A stretch of DNA of 64,000 bases from Paenibacillus illinoisensis NBRC 15959 (GTDB taxonomy: Bacteria; Bacillota; Bacilli; Paenibacillales; Paenibacillaceae), in NCBI RefSeq assembly GCF_004000925.1, contig NZ_BIME01000006.1:1-64000 (forward strand), written 5' to 3'. Made by a program: the position numbers and the translations under genes. The number at the start of each line of letters is the position of its first letter. Positions within the stretch are counted from its first letter, which is position 1. This document shows, piece by piece, positions 1 to 8,205 of the stretch. The notes below the pieces were generated by a model. It searched no databases. It was not told where the DNA came from and saw only the letters and a list, made by a program, of their open reading frames with translations.

Positions 1-2
1 GA

Positions 3-38
3 ACCACTGCCGAAGAATCTCGGTGGTGGTTTTTATTT
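3..38. terminator. Intrinsic terminator of a gene outside the window
   Basis: Arms ACCACTGCCGA and TCGGTGGTGGT (with G-T pairs) are followed by TTTTTATTTG. It most likely ends a plus-strand gene lying left of the window. Confidence 0.6.
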
Positions 39-66
39 GTTTATAAATGTAACAAATTATAATTTT

Positions 67-102
67 AACAGCCTGATAAATCACTATCAGGCTGTTTTTG
101 TT
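67..102. terminator. Bidirectional terminator downstream of FMN reductase gene
   Basis: CAGCCTGATA and TATCAGGCTG form a perfect 10-bp stem with a short loop. A T run follows on the plus strand and an AT-rich T-containing run on the minus strand. It lies just past the stop of the minus-strand reductase gene. Confidence 0.75.
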
Positions 103-130
103 TTTTTATAAAACTTTTTAGTTCATTCAT

Positions 131-676
131 TCAGTTGGGGCATGTTTCTGCTAAGCGTAAAAGTGAATCTTGTAGTGCCTTTTTAGTATCAGGATCAATG
201 ATCGTACCTTGTTTGTTGATTCTCATCGTAATATGAGGAATTGTATGTGAGGCTTCATTCAGGACGAGGGCACTGATCATGTTTAAAGTCAGCAATATGG
301 ATGTATGGGCTTGATTACCGCCTAAAGGGCTGGGGGATGCTGCTATGACCACTGTAGGCTTATTCACCCATTCTCCGGAAGATACAATCCAATCTAAAGC
401 ATTTTTTAAGACACCGGGAATACCATTTCCATACTCAGGTGTACAGATCAGGACACCGTCTGCTTGCTTTAATTGGGATCTGAAGTATTGAACGGGAAGT
501 GGACCATCATCTACATCAAGATCAGGATTGAAGTGGGGAAGATCATTCAGCTGATCATATACCTGAAATTTTAAAGTAGTAGGGGCAAGTCCCATCATAG
601 CGTTCATTAGCATGGTGTTTGTGGATTGTTTCCGTAGGCTTCCTGAAATTGCAAGAATGTTTATTTTTCTTTCCAT
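131..676 (-). CDS. NADPH-dependent FMN reductase family protein
   Basis: This 181-residue flavodoxin-like protein belongs to the NADPH-dependent FMN reductase family (azoreductase/chromate-reductase type), which binds FMN and reduces quinones, azo dyes or metals in the cytosol. The sequence shows the N-terminal phosphate-binding loop in ISGSLRKQSTNT (residues about 9-20) and the family signature CTPEYGNGIPGVLKNALDW near the middle. Length is normal for the family. The ATG start follows a purine-rich stretch, though the Shine-Dalgarno match is weak. It is a single gene facing away from fabH and ends at a hairpin terminator. The substrate cannot be told from sequence alone. Confidence 0.9.
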   Translation of the reverse strand: MERKINILAISGSLRKQSTNTMLMNAMMGLAPTTLKFQVYDQLNDLPHFNPDLDVDDGPLPVQYFRSQLKQADGVLICTPEYGNGIPGVLKNALDWIVSSGEWVNKPTVVIAASPSPLGGNQAHTSILLTLNMISALVLNEASHTIPHITMRINKQGTIIDPDTKKALQDSLLRLAETCPN

Positions 677-906
677 TATGTAATCCCCATCTCTGTCAAT
701 TGTCTATCCGTAATATGAATTGATTTGTCTATTTTCCATCTTTCCTTACGAAGTGTCTACAGATAACGGAGATTATTAAGCCATTCTTCATATTAAAACG
801 AATATGGTTAGTCTTCTTCATTTGATCTACATACCAAGTGTGAGGAAATGGACCAGAAGGTGTGCTTTCTGTATCAACAGAGAAAACAATAAAAATTTAT
901 TATAAA

Positions 907-939
907 TTAGTACCAAGTACTAAGACTTAGTGCTATAAT
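907..939 (+). promoter_or_regulatory. FapR-type operator overlapping the fabH promoter
   Basis: TTAGTACCAAGTACTAA (907-923) is an almost symmetric 17-mer that matches the FapR operator known from Bacillus lipid genes. It is followed by a perfect TATAAT at 934-939, so the operator covers the spacer and -35 zone. FapR represses fatty-acid genes and is released by malonyl-CoA; this fits the downstream fabH. The consensus is recalled and the match was made by eye. Confidence 0.8.
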
Positions 940-969
940 AGTAAAAAACAAAACGAGGTGACTGACGCT

Positions 970-1974
970 ATGATGCAATCAAAAGCCAGTATTACTGCAT
1001 TCGGAACCTATGTGCCGGAGCGTATTCTAAATAACGCGGATTTGGAAAAGTTGGTCGAAACGAACGATGAATGGATCGTGCAACGAACAGGGATGAGGGA
1101 GCGGAGAATTGCCGCAGAGGATCAGTTTGTTTCTGATCTGGCAGTTAAGGCTGTGGAAGACATGATTCGTCGGTACGGAGTTGATGTTCATGATGTAGAT
1201 ATGATACTCGTAGCCACAAGTACGCCGGAGTATGCATTCCCTAGCACAGCTTCCAGAGTACAGGCCCGTCTGAACATCACTCAGACTGGAGCGCTGGATT
1301 TGAGCGCAGCATGCGCAGGCTTTGTTTATGGGTTGCAGCTGGCCGATAGCATGATTACAAGTGGCATGTATCGCAAAGTGCTCGTGATCGGGGCAGAGAC
1401 ATTATCCAAGATTACGGATTACACCGATCGTACGACATGTATTTTGTTTGGGGATGGAGCAGGAGCTTTTTTGTTGGAACGAACCGAAGGGCAGGGCAGT
1501 GCTCTGGCAGCACTTTCCGGAACTCAGGGTGATGGTGGGTTACATGTTTATAGCAGTGGTCTTTCCTCCGAGATGAATGGGGTACCTCTTCAAGGTGACG
1601 GACGTCTTGTGCAAAACGGCAGAGAAGTATACAAATGGGCTGTACGACTGATACCGGAGCAATTGCCGAAACTTATCGCTAGCTCAGGCTTGCAGGCGGA
1701 GCAAATCGACTGGTTCGTACCGCACAGCGCGAATATGAGAATGATTGAAGCTGTCTGCGAGCGCGGTCCTGTACCGTTGGAGCGCACGCTTACCAGCATG
1801 GAGTACCGTGGGAACACATCGGCTGCATCCATACCTCTGGCCATTCAGCTGGGTGTCGATGAAGGGAAAGTGAAGCAGGGTCAGCGCCTTGCCTTATTCG
1901 GTTTCGGTGGTGGCTTAACTTATGCAGGCCTTGTGTTGGAATGGAGTGTTCCAGACACTGATCCAACGAGTTAA
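970..1974 (+). CDS. fabH: 3-oxoacyl-ACP synthase III (KASIII)
   Basis: FabH condenses acetyl-CoA or branched acyl-CoA with malonyl-ACP to start fatty-acid synthesis. The product of about 334 residues shows the catalytic Cys in DLSAACAGF, the His in VPHSANMRMI and the Asn in EYRGNTSAASIP, the complete Cys-His-Asn triad. An in-frame GTG at 958 lies inside the ribosome site GAGGTG, so the ATG at 970 (spacing 9) or 973 is the better start. The gene stands alone, preceded by a FapR-type operator and followed by a strong terminator. In Bacillus, fabH often neighbours fabF; no fabF is here, so this may be a second (FabHB-like) copy. That last point is inference. Confidence 0.95.
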   Translation: MMQSKASITAFGTYVPERILNNADLEKLVETNDEWIVQRTGMRERRIAAEDQFVSDLAVKAVEDMIRRYGVDVHDVDMILVATSTPEYAFPSTASRVQARLNITQTGALDLSAACAGFVYGLQLADSMITSGMYRKVLVIGAETLSKITDYTDRTTCILFGDGAGAFLLERTEGQGSALAALSGTQGDGGLHVYSSGLSSEMNGVPLQGDGRLVQNGREVYKWAVRLIPEQLPKLIASSGLQAEQIDWFVPHSANMRMIEAVCERGPVPLERTLTSMEYRGNTSAASIPLAIQLGVDEGKVKQGQRLALFGFGGGLTYAGLVLEWSVPDTDPTS

Positions 1975-2027
1975 CGTAGAAAGTTGAGATTAAGCAGGAA
2001 AGACACTGTATCTTACTGGGATAATAA

Positions 2028-2076
2028 AAAAAGTACACTTTCCTCCGATGTGGAGGTGAAGTGTACTTTTTGTTTA
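2028..2076. terminator. Bidirectional terminator between fabH and amidase
   Basis: AAAAAGTACACTT and AAGTGTACTTTTT, extended inward by CCTCC/GGAGG, form a long stem with A/T runs on both sides. It serves the converging fabH and amidase genes. Confidence 0.85.
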
Positions 2077-2103
2077 TTAAGCTTTTTTAATTCAATAAAG
2101 GAG

Positions 2104-4041
2104 TTATGGCGTAAGTTTAGGAGCTTGGCGGTGGTGGGTTCCTTGCTCATAACTATATGCGAGTTTAATCAATGTTCCTTCATCAAAAGCACGGCCCAGG
2201 AATTCAATGCCTACAGGTAGACCCTCTGTAGTGAAGCCGGCAGGTACGGTGATAGCCGGGAACCCGGAGAATGGGCTTAGTCGGTTATTCCCGCCGGAGT
2301 TCTGCCCTTCGCCAATTACGGCTGCAGCCTGGGTGGATGTAGGATAAACGATGGCATCGAGGTTATTGTCAGCCATCACTTTTAGAATAGCTTCGCGCGT
2401 GATTTGAGTACGTTTCAGTACGATGTCTTTGTACTCGGTTGTCTCCAGTGTTTCGCGTGCATCGCGAGCCTTCATGGATTGTTCCTGTGTTTTATCAAAT
2501 TCACCTGAAGCGATGATCTCCGACAGACTGTGGTATGGTGCATCTTCACCAAGTGACTCCAGATAGTCGTTGAGCTGGAATTTGAATTCATATCCGCTCA
2601 AGCTCGGGTATTTGTTGATTTCGTCCAGGTTCGGAATACTGATGGGTACAGCAGTTGCACCCAGAGATTTCAATTCTTCCACTGCATTGTTGATGACATC
2701 AGCAACGGCTTTCTCTTCTGCTTTGGTGTTCGGGATCAGTTCAGTAGCTACACCAATACGCGCGCCTTTAAGGCCATTCACGTCCAGGAAGTCAGTGTAA
2801 CTGGAAGGGATTTTGCCTACAGCATAGGCTGTAGCCACATCGTCCTTGTCATAACCGGCCGTAGCATCCAGCATGATCGCAGCATCGCTTACTGTACGAG
2901 CCATAGGGCCGCCTACATCTTGAGTTAGAGCAAGCGGGATAATACCTTCACGGCTGGATAATCCAATCGTTGGACGAATTCCGACAAGGCTGTTGAAGCT
3001 GGATGGAATACGGATCGATCCACCAGTATCTGTACCCATGCCTGCTGCAGCAAAGTTGGAGGCAATCGCTGCCCCTGTTCCGCCGCTGGAACCGCCAGGA
3101 TAGTGATCCAGTGCGTAAGGGTTCAGGGTTTGTCCACCCAATGAACTGGATGTAGTAATGCCAAATGCAAATTCATGCAGATTTGTTTTACCGAGGATAA
3201 TGGCACCCGCTTCTTTGAGCTTTTTCACTTGCTCAGCGTCTTGGGCAGGCACGGAATCCTTCAGACAGATACAGCCAGCAGTGGTAGGCATATCATTCGT
3301 ATCGAAGTTGTCCTTCACAAGAACCGGAATACCATGCAGCGGTCCACGTGCGCCTTTGGCTGCACGTTCTTCGTCCAAAGCCTGGGCAAGTTCAAGTGCT
3401 TCCGGGTTTAAGGTTAGTATGGAATTAATGCTAACTCCCTGATCATCGTATTTCTCAATCCGATCCAGATACATTTGAACCAATTCCTTAGATGTAAGCT
3501 TTCCTTGCGTCATTGCAGCCTGGAGTTCAGTAATCGTTGCTTCCTCCAGAACAAATGGTTTTATGTAGTTATAAATGCGGTCTTTCAATATGGCGACATC
3601 ATTTTCCGTCAGGACAGCGTTAGGTAGAAAGAGGGAATCAGTATATCCTTTCATCAACCCTGCAGCATTCAAGGCACCGATGGCACCTGCATAGCTGGAT
3701 TGGTCTGGTACGTCTTTGAACGACTCTGTGGTGGACTCCAGCTTCAACCAGGTTTGAAGAGCTAGAGCAGCATCCTTACGCTGAACGGTTTTGCCTGAGA
3801 GCTCGTCCATTGAAAAAGGCACACCTGCAAGTGTCGCTGCTTCTTCCATGGCTTCAATAAATGCGGCAGACGTGGCAGGTGCCTTCCCTGCAGCTGTTGC
3901 TGCGACCGTTGTTTTGCTTGATGGGGTTGCTGCTCCGGCTGATGCCAGCGGTACGGAAGCTCCTCCCCAAGTTGTAACCATTACTGCTCCTGTCAGTAAC
4001 AGAGCTCCACTTTTTTTCAATACAGATCCATGATAAGTCAT
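2104..4041 (-). CDS. Secreted amidase-signature family protein with N-terminal SLH-like region
   Basis: This protein of about 645 residues carries the amidase-signature fold, which hydrolyses C-N bonds of amides with a Ser-cisSer-Lys triad. Visible are the catalytic Lys in GIPVLVKDNFDT and the Gly/Ser-rich GGSSGGTGAAIA followed by GTDTGGSIRIPSS. A signal peptide with a long hydrophobic core is at the N terminus, then a region resembling S-layer-homology repeats (SFKDVPDQSSYAGAIGALN, about residues 100-160) that may hold it to the wall. The start is set at the ATG preceded by AAGGAG; a longer frame begins 21 codons upstream but has no ribosome site. Two GlnR/TnrA-like boxes upstream suggest a nitrogen-scavenging role (inference). 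The substrate is unknown. Confidence 0.9.
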   Translation of the reverse strand: MTYHGSVLKKSGALLLTGAVMVTTWGGASVPLASAGAATPSSKTTVAATAAGKAPATSAAFIEAMEEAATLAGVPFSMDELSGKTVQRKDAALALQTWLKLESTTESFKDVPDQSSYAGAIGALNAAGLMKGYTDSLFLPNAVLTENDVAILKDRIYNYIKPFVLEEATITELQAAMTQGKLTSKELVQMYLDRIEKYDDQGVSINSILTLNPEALELAQALDEERAAKGARGPLHGIPVLVKDNFDTNDMPTTAGCICLKDSVPAQDAEQVKKLKEAGAIILGKTNLHEFAFGITTSSSLGGQTLNPYALDHYPGGSSGGTGAAIASNFAAAGMGTDTGGSIRIPSSFNSLVGIRPTIGLSSREGIIPLALTQDVGGPMARTVSDAAIMLDATAGYDKDDVATAYAVGKIPSSYTDFLDVNGLKGARIGVATELIPNTKAEEKAVADVINNAVEELKSLGATAVPISIPNLDEINKYPSLSGYEFKFQLNDYLESLGEDAPYHSLSEIIASGEFDKTQEQSMKARDARETLETTEYKDIVLKRTQITREAILKVMADNNLDAIVYPTSTQAAAVIGEGQNSGGNNRLSPFSGFPAITVPAGFTTEGLPVGIEFLGRAFDEGTLIKLAYSYEQGTHHRQAPKLTP

Positions 4042-4104
4042 GTATCCACGCTCCTTCTGTCGCAATGATGTGTGTGATGAAACGGCTGCATATGCTTTTG
4101 TCAC

Positions 4105-4134
4105 ATTCTAATAACATGTTAGGTATTCTCACAA
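4105..4134 (-). promoter_or_regulatory. Amidase promoter overlapped by a GlnR/TnrA-like box
   Basis: On the minus strand TTGTGA (4134-4129) and TAGAAT (4110-4105) are spaced by 18 nt. The 17-mer TGTTAGGTATTCTCACA (4117-4133, plus strand) fits the GlnR/TnrA pattern TGTNAN7TNACA and most of the longer consensus. It covers the -35 and spacer, a position expected to repress. Confidence 0.6.
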
Positions 4135-4239
4135 CACTCATATTTATCCAAAAAAACGTATACAAGTTGTATTAAGGTGATTATTTCTTTCGGATGCTCT
4201 TATTTTCATTCCTAAAAGAAATTTAAGTGTTCATAACCG

Positions 4240-4256
4240 CGTTACATTATCTAACA
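4240..4256 (-). promoter_or_regulatory. Second GlnR/TnrA-like box
   Basis: Read on the minus strand the site is TGTTAGATAATGTAACG, which differs from the TGTNAN7TNACA pattern only at the last base. It lies about 115-120 bp upstream of the box at the amidase promoter. Paired sites of this kind are used by nitrogen regulators of the GlnR/TnrA family. It also lies upstream of topB, on the other side. Confidence 0.45.
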
Positions 4257-4327
4257 TGTAATCTAGAACAGTAATTTATCAGGTTAATCGTTCATCTGGG
4301 ATAGGCCAAGAAACGATTGGTTTGAAA

Positions 4328-4336
4328 TGGTATAAT
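4328..4336 (+). promoter_or_regulatory. Extended -10 promoter of topB
   Basis: TGGTATAAT (TGn plus a perfect TATAAT) lies 54 nt before the topB start. No good -35 is seen at the right distance, as is usual for extended -10 promoters. Confidence 0.55.
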
Positions 4337-4389
4337 GAAAGGATAGGAACGTGGGTTACAAGGTGTATGAAGAAAGGAAGAGATACGAA

Positions 4390-6519
4390 GTGAAAACATT
4401 GGTACTCGCTGAGAAACCATCTGTGGCACGTGAAATTGCCAGAGTTATGGGAGCGCGTGATAAACATAAGAGTTATTTGGAAGGTCCTAAATATATCGTA
4501 ACGTGGGCACTTGGGCATCTGGTAGGGCTGGCGGAACCTGAAGATTACGACAAGAAGTACGCCACCTGGAATCTTGAAGATCTGCCGATCCTGCCGGAGC
4601 GGGCGAAACTGAAGGTGCTAAGAGAGACGAATCATCAATACAAGGCCGTACAGCAGCTTATGAAACGTCAAGATGTTGGTGAACTGGTCATCGCAACGGA
4701 TGCCGCCCGGGAGGGAGAGCTGCTTGCCCGTTGGATCATGCAAATGGCACAGTGGAAGAAGCCCTTCAAACGACTGTGGATTTCTTCTCAGACGGATAAG
4801 GCAATCAAAGAAGGATTTGCTTCGCTGAAGCCAGGGAGTCAGTTTGACCGTCTCTACGAATCGGCACGCTGCCGGGCGGAAGCGGACTGGATGATTGGGC
4901 TTAATGTGACACGGGCGCTGACCGTTCGATTTAATGCACAGTTGTCTGCAGGACGGGTACAGACGCCAACCCTGGGCATGATCATGGACAGGGAAAATGA
5001 AATCAATGGTTTTCGGTCACAGGAGTATGAGACATTAACTGCAGATTTTGGAGGTTTTCAAGCCGTGTGGCGGGCCTCAGGCGGAGATTCACGCATCTTT
5101 GATACTCAACATACCCAGGCATTGAAGAAACGAGTGGATGGACGTAAGGGAACCATTGCTCAGGTCAAAAAGAGTGAAAAAGTCGAGCCGCATCCTCTGG
5201 CCTATGACTTGACGGAGCTTCAGCGTGATGCCAACCGCAAGTATGGCTTTTCAGCCAAGCAGACTTCCAACGTCCTGCAGCGTCTCTATGAGCAGCATAA
5301 GCTGGTTACATATCCACGTACGGATAGCCGTTACCTGACATCGGACATGACAGGTACGCTGAAAGAAAGACTGGATAGTGTAGCTGTTGGACATTATGCA
5401 TCATTGGCGCGTCCGCTGCTGCGGAAAAACTTGAATATCACCAAACGAATTGTGGATGACAGCAAGGTAACGGATCATCATGCAATTATTCCGACAGAAC
5501 AGACGGTGCTGCTGAATCAGCTGAATCCGGAGGAACGCAAACTGTATGATTTGATTGTACGCCGGTTTATCAGTTTGTTCTATCCAGCTGCCAGATACGA
5601 TTCGGTAGCGATTACTGTGCAAGTGGGTGAAGATTCCTTCCATGTTAAAGGTACAACTGTAAAAGACAGTGGCTGGCGTGAAGTATACGGCGGAGACTAC
5701 AGTGACGAAGATGATGAGCGCACAGATGAGCAAGCAGACAATGGCCGCGCTCTTTTGCCAGACGTACAGCAAGGTCAGTCGGTTAGCGTTCAGCGTTGTC
5801 ATATTAAAAGTGGAAGAACCATGCCGCCTAAACGGTACACGGAGGCTGCATTGCTCGCGCAAATGGAGAAGCACGGACTCGGTACCCCGGCTACGCGTGC
5901 AGATATTATCGAGAAATTGGTCAGCTCAGATACCATCGACCGCCAAGGCAACAGCATGCATCCTACAGGTAAAGGGAAGCAATTGATTGAGCTGGCTGCT
6001 CCGCAGCTGCGTACTCCTGAACTGACGGCACGTTGGGAAGCTGAACTCGAACGGATTGCTCGTGGACAAGGGAAACCAGGTCCTTTCCTGGAAGGCATAC
6101 GTTCGATGGCTAAAGAACTGGTGTCCACTGTAAAAGGAAGCAAAGCAGAGTATAAACCGCATAACGTGTCGAGCAGCCACTGCCCGGATTGCAATGCGCG
6201 TCTGCTTGAGAAGAAAGGGAAACGCGGCAAGTTTCTCGTATGTCCCACGGAGGATTGTGGCTATCGACGCTCTGCAGAGAAGCGGTTATCCAACCGTCGT
6301 TGTCCGCAGTGTCACAAGAAGATGGAAATGAAAGAAGGCAAAGCGGGCCTCTATGTGCAGTGTCTGCCTTGCGGAATCACGGAAGCACTAGATAAAGATA
6401 AACAGCACGTCAACAAACGCGAACAGCAAAAGCTGGTCAAACAGTATGCCAAGCAGGAATCCATCGGATCCAATCTCGGAGACTTGTTGAAAGCAGCGAT
6501 GGAGAAAAAAGGGGACTAG
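4390..6519 (+). CDS. topB: DNA topoisomerase III (type IA)
   Basis: TopB is a type IA topoisomerase that passes single strands to resolve linked or recombining DNA. The product of about 709 residues begins with the Toprim start TLVLAEKPSVAREIARVMG, has the acidic Toprim motif ATDAAREGELLARW and the active-site Tyr in TYPRTDSRYL. Two C-terminal zinc-ribbon-like motifs (CPDC...CPTEDC and CPQC...CLPC) follow. The longest frame starts at GTG 4351, but the GTG at 4390 is preceded by a purine-rich AGGAAGAG and gives the family start VKTLVLAEKPS. It has its own extended -10 promoter and stands alone. Confidence 0.95.
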   Translation: MKTLVLAEKPSVAREIARVMGARDKHKSYLEGPKYIVTWALGHLVGLAEPEDYDKKYATWNLEDLPILPERAKLKVLRETNHQYKAVQQLMKRQDVGELVIATDAAREGELLARWIMQMAQWKKPFKRLWISSQTDKAIKEGFASLKPGSQFDRLYESARCRAEADWMIGLNVTRALTVRFNAQLSAGRVQTPTLGMIMDRENEINGFRSQEYETLTADFGGFQAVWRASGGDSRIFDTQHTQALKKRVDGRKGTIAQVKKSEKVEPHPLAYDLTELQRDANRKYGFSAKQTSNVLQRLYEQHKLVTYPRTDSRYLTSDMTGTLKERLDSVAVGHYASLARPLLRKNLNITKRIVDDSKVTDHHAIIPTEQTVLLNQLNPEERKLYDLIVRRFISLFYPAARYDSVAITVQVGEDSFHVKGTTVKDSGWREVYGGDYSDEDDERTDEQADNGRALLPDVQQGQSVSVQRCHIKSGRTMPPKRYTEAALLAQMEKHGLGTPATRADIIEKLVSSDTIDRQGNSMHPTGKGKQLIELAAPQLRTPELTARWEAELERIARGQGKPGPFLEGIRSMAKELVSTVKGSKAEYKPHNVSSSHCPDCNARLLEKKGKRGKFLVCPTEDCGYRRSAEKRLSNRRCPQCHKKMEMKEGKAGLYVQCLPCGITEALDKDKQHVNKREQQKLVKQYAKQESIGSNLGDLLKAAMEKKGD

Positions 6520-6605
6520 TGCCCCTGAAAGAGTTTGGTACAAGTTGAATGGATACTGGCGAAGTCATGCTCAATAAACCGCTTTGCATGGTGTCGTATA
6601 AGATC

Positions 6606-6636
6606 CCTCCTTTTCAGGCAACGTAAGCCAAGGAGG
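6606..6636 (+). promoter_or_regulatory. Hairpin that masks the ribosome site of the 45-residue ORF
   Basis: CCTCCTT (6606-6612) is the exact complement of the Shine-Dalgarno AAGGAGG (6630-6636), and GGC/GCC pair inside it around a 7-nt loop. The ribosome site would be fully sequestered when the hairpin forms, suggesting translation control (inference). Confidence 0.5.
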
Positions 6637-6644
6637 TGACACAG

Positions 6645-6782
6645 ATGCCACACAACAAACCAGAGAAAATTCATAATCAGCAGAATAAGGACAGTATCCG
6701 CGAAGAAAGCATCGGAACACGTCCAACCAAGGCGGGCAAGAGAGTTCCCAGCCTGAACGGTATTCCGAAACAGGAGTCCTAG
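6645..6782 (+). CDS. Small hydrophilic protein of 45 residues, function unknown
   Basis: The ORF encodes 45 residues starting MPHNKPEKIHNQQNKDS and ending LNGIPKQES. It is rich in Lys, Arg, Asn, Gln and Glu and has no hydrophobic segment. The case for coding is an excellent ribosome site, AAGGAGGTGACACAG, directly before the ATG, in the gap after topB. Size and composition recall the minor small acid-soluble spore proteins of spore formers, but I do not recognise a specific family. A hairpin can mask its ribosome site. It may be co-transcribed with topB, since no clear terminator lies between them. Confidence 0.6.
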   Translation: MPHNKPEKIHNQQNKDSIREESIGTRPTKAGKRVPSLNGIPKQES

Positions 6783-6837
6783 GTTCTTCCCGGAACGGAT
6801 GATTCCATTAAGCAATCTATGCGGCTCCCTTCTCGCG

Positions 6838-6866
6838 TTGATCATGTCCCTGCAGAGGACTATAAT
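6838..6866 (+). promoter_or_regulatory. SigA-type promoter of the DUF1294 gene
   Basis: TTGATC (6838-6843) and a perfect TATAAT (6861-6866) are separated by 17 nt, 47 nt upstream of the ATG at 6913. Confidence 0.65.
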
Positions 6867-6912
6867 GGAGGAACAGGGAGATGTCCCGGGATAGGGGGAC
6901 CGCTAGAATTAT

Positions 6913-7176
6913 ATGCAAACCGGACTCATATTGTGGTTTTTATTTATTAACGTGGTAGGTTATCTGGTGATGTCAGATGACAAAAAGCGGGCGCAGCGAC
7001 GCCGTGACCGTACACCCGAACGGACGTTATTCCTGCTGGCGTTTATCGGAGGGGCACTTGGAGTCTGGATTGCAATGTACCGGAAAAGGCACAAAACCAA
7101 ACATCCGAGCTTTACCATTGGGATTCCACTTCTGTTATTTCTGAATGCCGTAATCTATGGTTATTTTTTGAAGTAG
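6913..7176 (+). CDS. DUF1294 small membrane protein
   Basis: This 87-residue protein has a hydrophobic N-terminal segment (LILWFLFINVVGYLVM), a basic stretch (KKRAQRRRDRTPERTL), a second hydrophobic segment around FLLAFIGGALGVWIAMY and a third at the C terminus. The pattern, including the central GGxLGxxxxM...RHKTKHPSF, is that of DUF1294, a family of small inner-membrane proteins without known function. A GGGGG stretch lies about 14 nt before the ATG, slightly far for a ribosome site. It has its own promoter. Confidence 0.85.
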   Translation: MQTGLILWFLFINVVGYLVMSDDKKRAQRRRDRTPERTLFLLAFIGGALGVWIAMYRKRHKTKHPSFTIGIPLLLFLNAVIYGYFLK

Positions 7177-7275
7177 AACCTAGGGGTGGAGACGCTGTAA
7201 AACAAGGCAAATGGTTCATATCGCATGAAGAACGTTTATAGGGTTACATGGTGTTGGATTTAGTTTTACGTCAGA

Positions 7276-7294
7276 CCGAAGCCTCCAGCTTCGG
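7276..7294 (+). other. Perfect hairpin upstream of the universal stress gene
   Basis: CCGAAGC and GCTTCGG enclose a 5-nt loop, with AGTTTCTAC after it. The T run is weak, so it may be a poor terminator of the DUF1294 transcript or a 5' UTR hairpin of the next gene. Confidence 0.4.
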
Positions 7295-7327
7295 AGTTTC
7301 TACATATAAGGAAGGGACGGGATTTAC

Positions 7328-7762
7328 ATGTTATTCTCCAAAATTTTAGTAGCTTATGATGGATCAAAAGCTTCAAACAAGGCGCTCGATCGTGCCATTG
7401 AACTGGCTAAAGTGTCTCCGGATTCAGTCATTGATGTCATTCATGCCTTTGACTTCCCGCGCGTATTTATTGGAGAAGGACTTGCACCACTGCCACCATC
7501 TCTGAATAACGATTACTACAACCTGGCTGTGCAAACAACCGATGAAGCGAAAGAACGACTCGAAGCTGCGGGAGTTACGGCAAACGTAGACCTGATTCAA
7601 GGAGCTGCTGCTGAAGTGCTGCTCGATTATGCTAAGGAAAATGGATCGGATGTTATCGTCATCGGAAGTCGTGGACTTGGCGGCATTCGTGAATTTGTCC
7701 TGGGCAGTGTCAGCCACAATGTGGTGCAGCATGCTCGAATTCCTGTATTGATCGTTAAATAA
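7328..7762 (+). CDS. Universal stress protein, UspA family
   Basis: This 144-residue cytosolic protein has the UspA fold. It opens with KILVAYDGSKASNKALDRA and carries the ATP-binding pattern G-x2-G-x-G followed by GS in IGSRGLGGIREFVLGSVSHNV near the C terminus. ATP-binding Usp proteins accumulate under growth arrest and stress; the target is not predictable. The ribosome site AAGGAAGGGACGG precedes the ATG. It is a single gene with a terminator after it. Confidence 0.93.
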   Translation: MLFSKILVAYDGSKASNKALDRAIELAKVSPDSVIDVIHAFDFPRVFIGEGLAPLPPSLNNDYYNLAVQTTDEAKERLEAAGVTANVDLIQGAAAEVLLDYAKENGSDVIVIGSRGLGGIREFVLGSVSHNVVQHARIPVLIVK

Positions 7763-7794
7763 TGCATTGAATTGTAAGCTACAAGTAAGCAGTG

Positions 7795-7838
7795 AGCCGG
7801 CTGTCTTCATTCCATTGAAGAGAAGTCGGCTTTCTTTT
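7795..7838 (+). terminator. Terminator of the universal stress gene
   Basis: AGCCG/CGGCT and inner TCTTCA/TGAAGA form an interrupted stem followed by TTTCTTTTA. Confidence 0.65.
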
Positions 7839-7877
7839 ATGGGATGAAATGGATATGAAGCCCAAAAGAAACGCCTT

Positions 7878-7921
7878 AATCACGAACATTATATTTGTCA
7901 ATATGTTAAATGTTCGTCTTT
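7878..7921 (+). promoter_or_regulatory. Paired PurR boxes of the purine operon
   Basis: AATCACGAACATT (7878-7890) and, inverted, AAAGACGAACATT (7909-7921) match the PurBox pattern AWWWCCGAACWWT except for one C. They face each other with an 18-nt gap, close to the 16-17 nt of Bacillus. The second box abuts the -35 at 7925. PurR represses here when PRPP is low. Confidence 0.85.
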
Positions 7922-7924
7922 AAG

Positions 7925-7954
7925 TTGACATTAGCTGTAGGGGATTGTTAGAAT
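7925..7954 (+). promoter_or_regulatory. Promoter of the purine operon
   Basis: A perfect TTGACA (7925-7930) and TAGAAT (7949-7954) are spaced by 18 nt. Transcription would start near 7961, about 90 nt before the riboswitch. Confidence 0.75.
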
Positions 7955-8048
7955 GTTAGATGTGTCGATCAGGTGAGAATAAGGTCGAGTAGGAACGAAA
8001 GATGGACCAAGGTTGACCGAAATGAGTCACTTGGATTGAATAGATATT

Positions 8049-8119
8049 TGCTCGTATAACGCCGGGGATAAGGCCCGGAAGTCTCTACCCGGAGACCGTA
8101 AATTTCCGGACTACGAGGA
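8049..8119 (+). promoter_or_regulatory. Guanine-class purine riboswitch aptamer
   Basis: Closing arms CTCGTA (8051-8056) and TACGAG (8112-8117) form P1. Inside lie the conserved core segments TATAACGCCGGGGATAAGG, GTCTCTACC and the second arm ending in GGACTACG. The specificity base in GACTA is C, the guanine/hypoxanthine form (adenine aptamers have T). It sits in the purE leader as in Bacillus. Confidence 0.95.
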
Positions 8120-8205
8120 GATACGGCTGAGAGTCGCATGAATATGGATGCGGACAGCAAGCCCCCTTTTGGCATGCCCAAATGAGGGATACGTATTTCT
8201 TGGAG

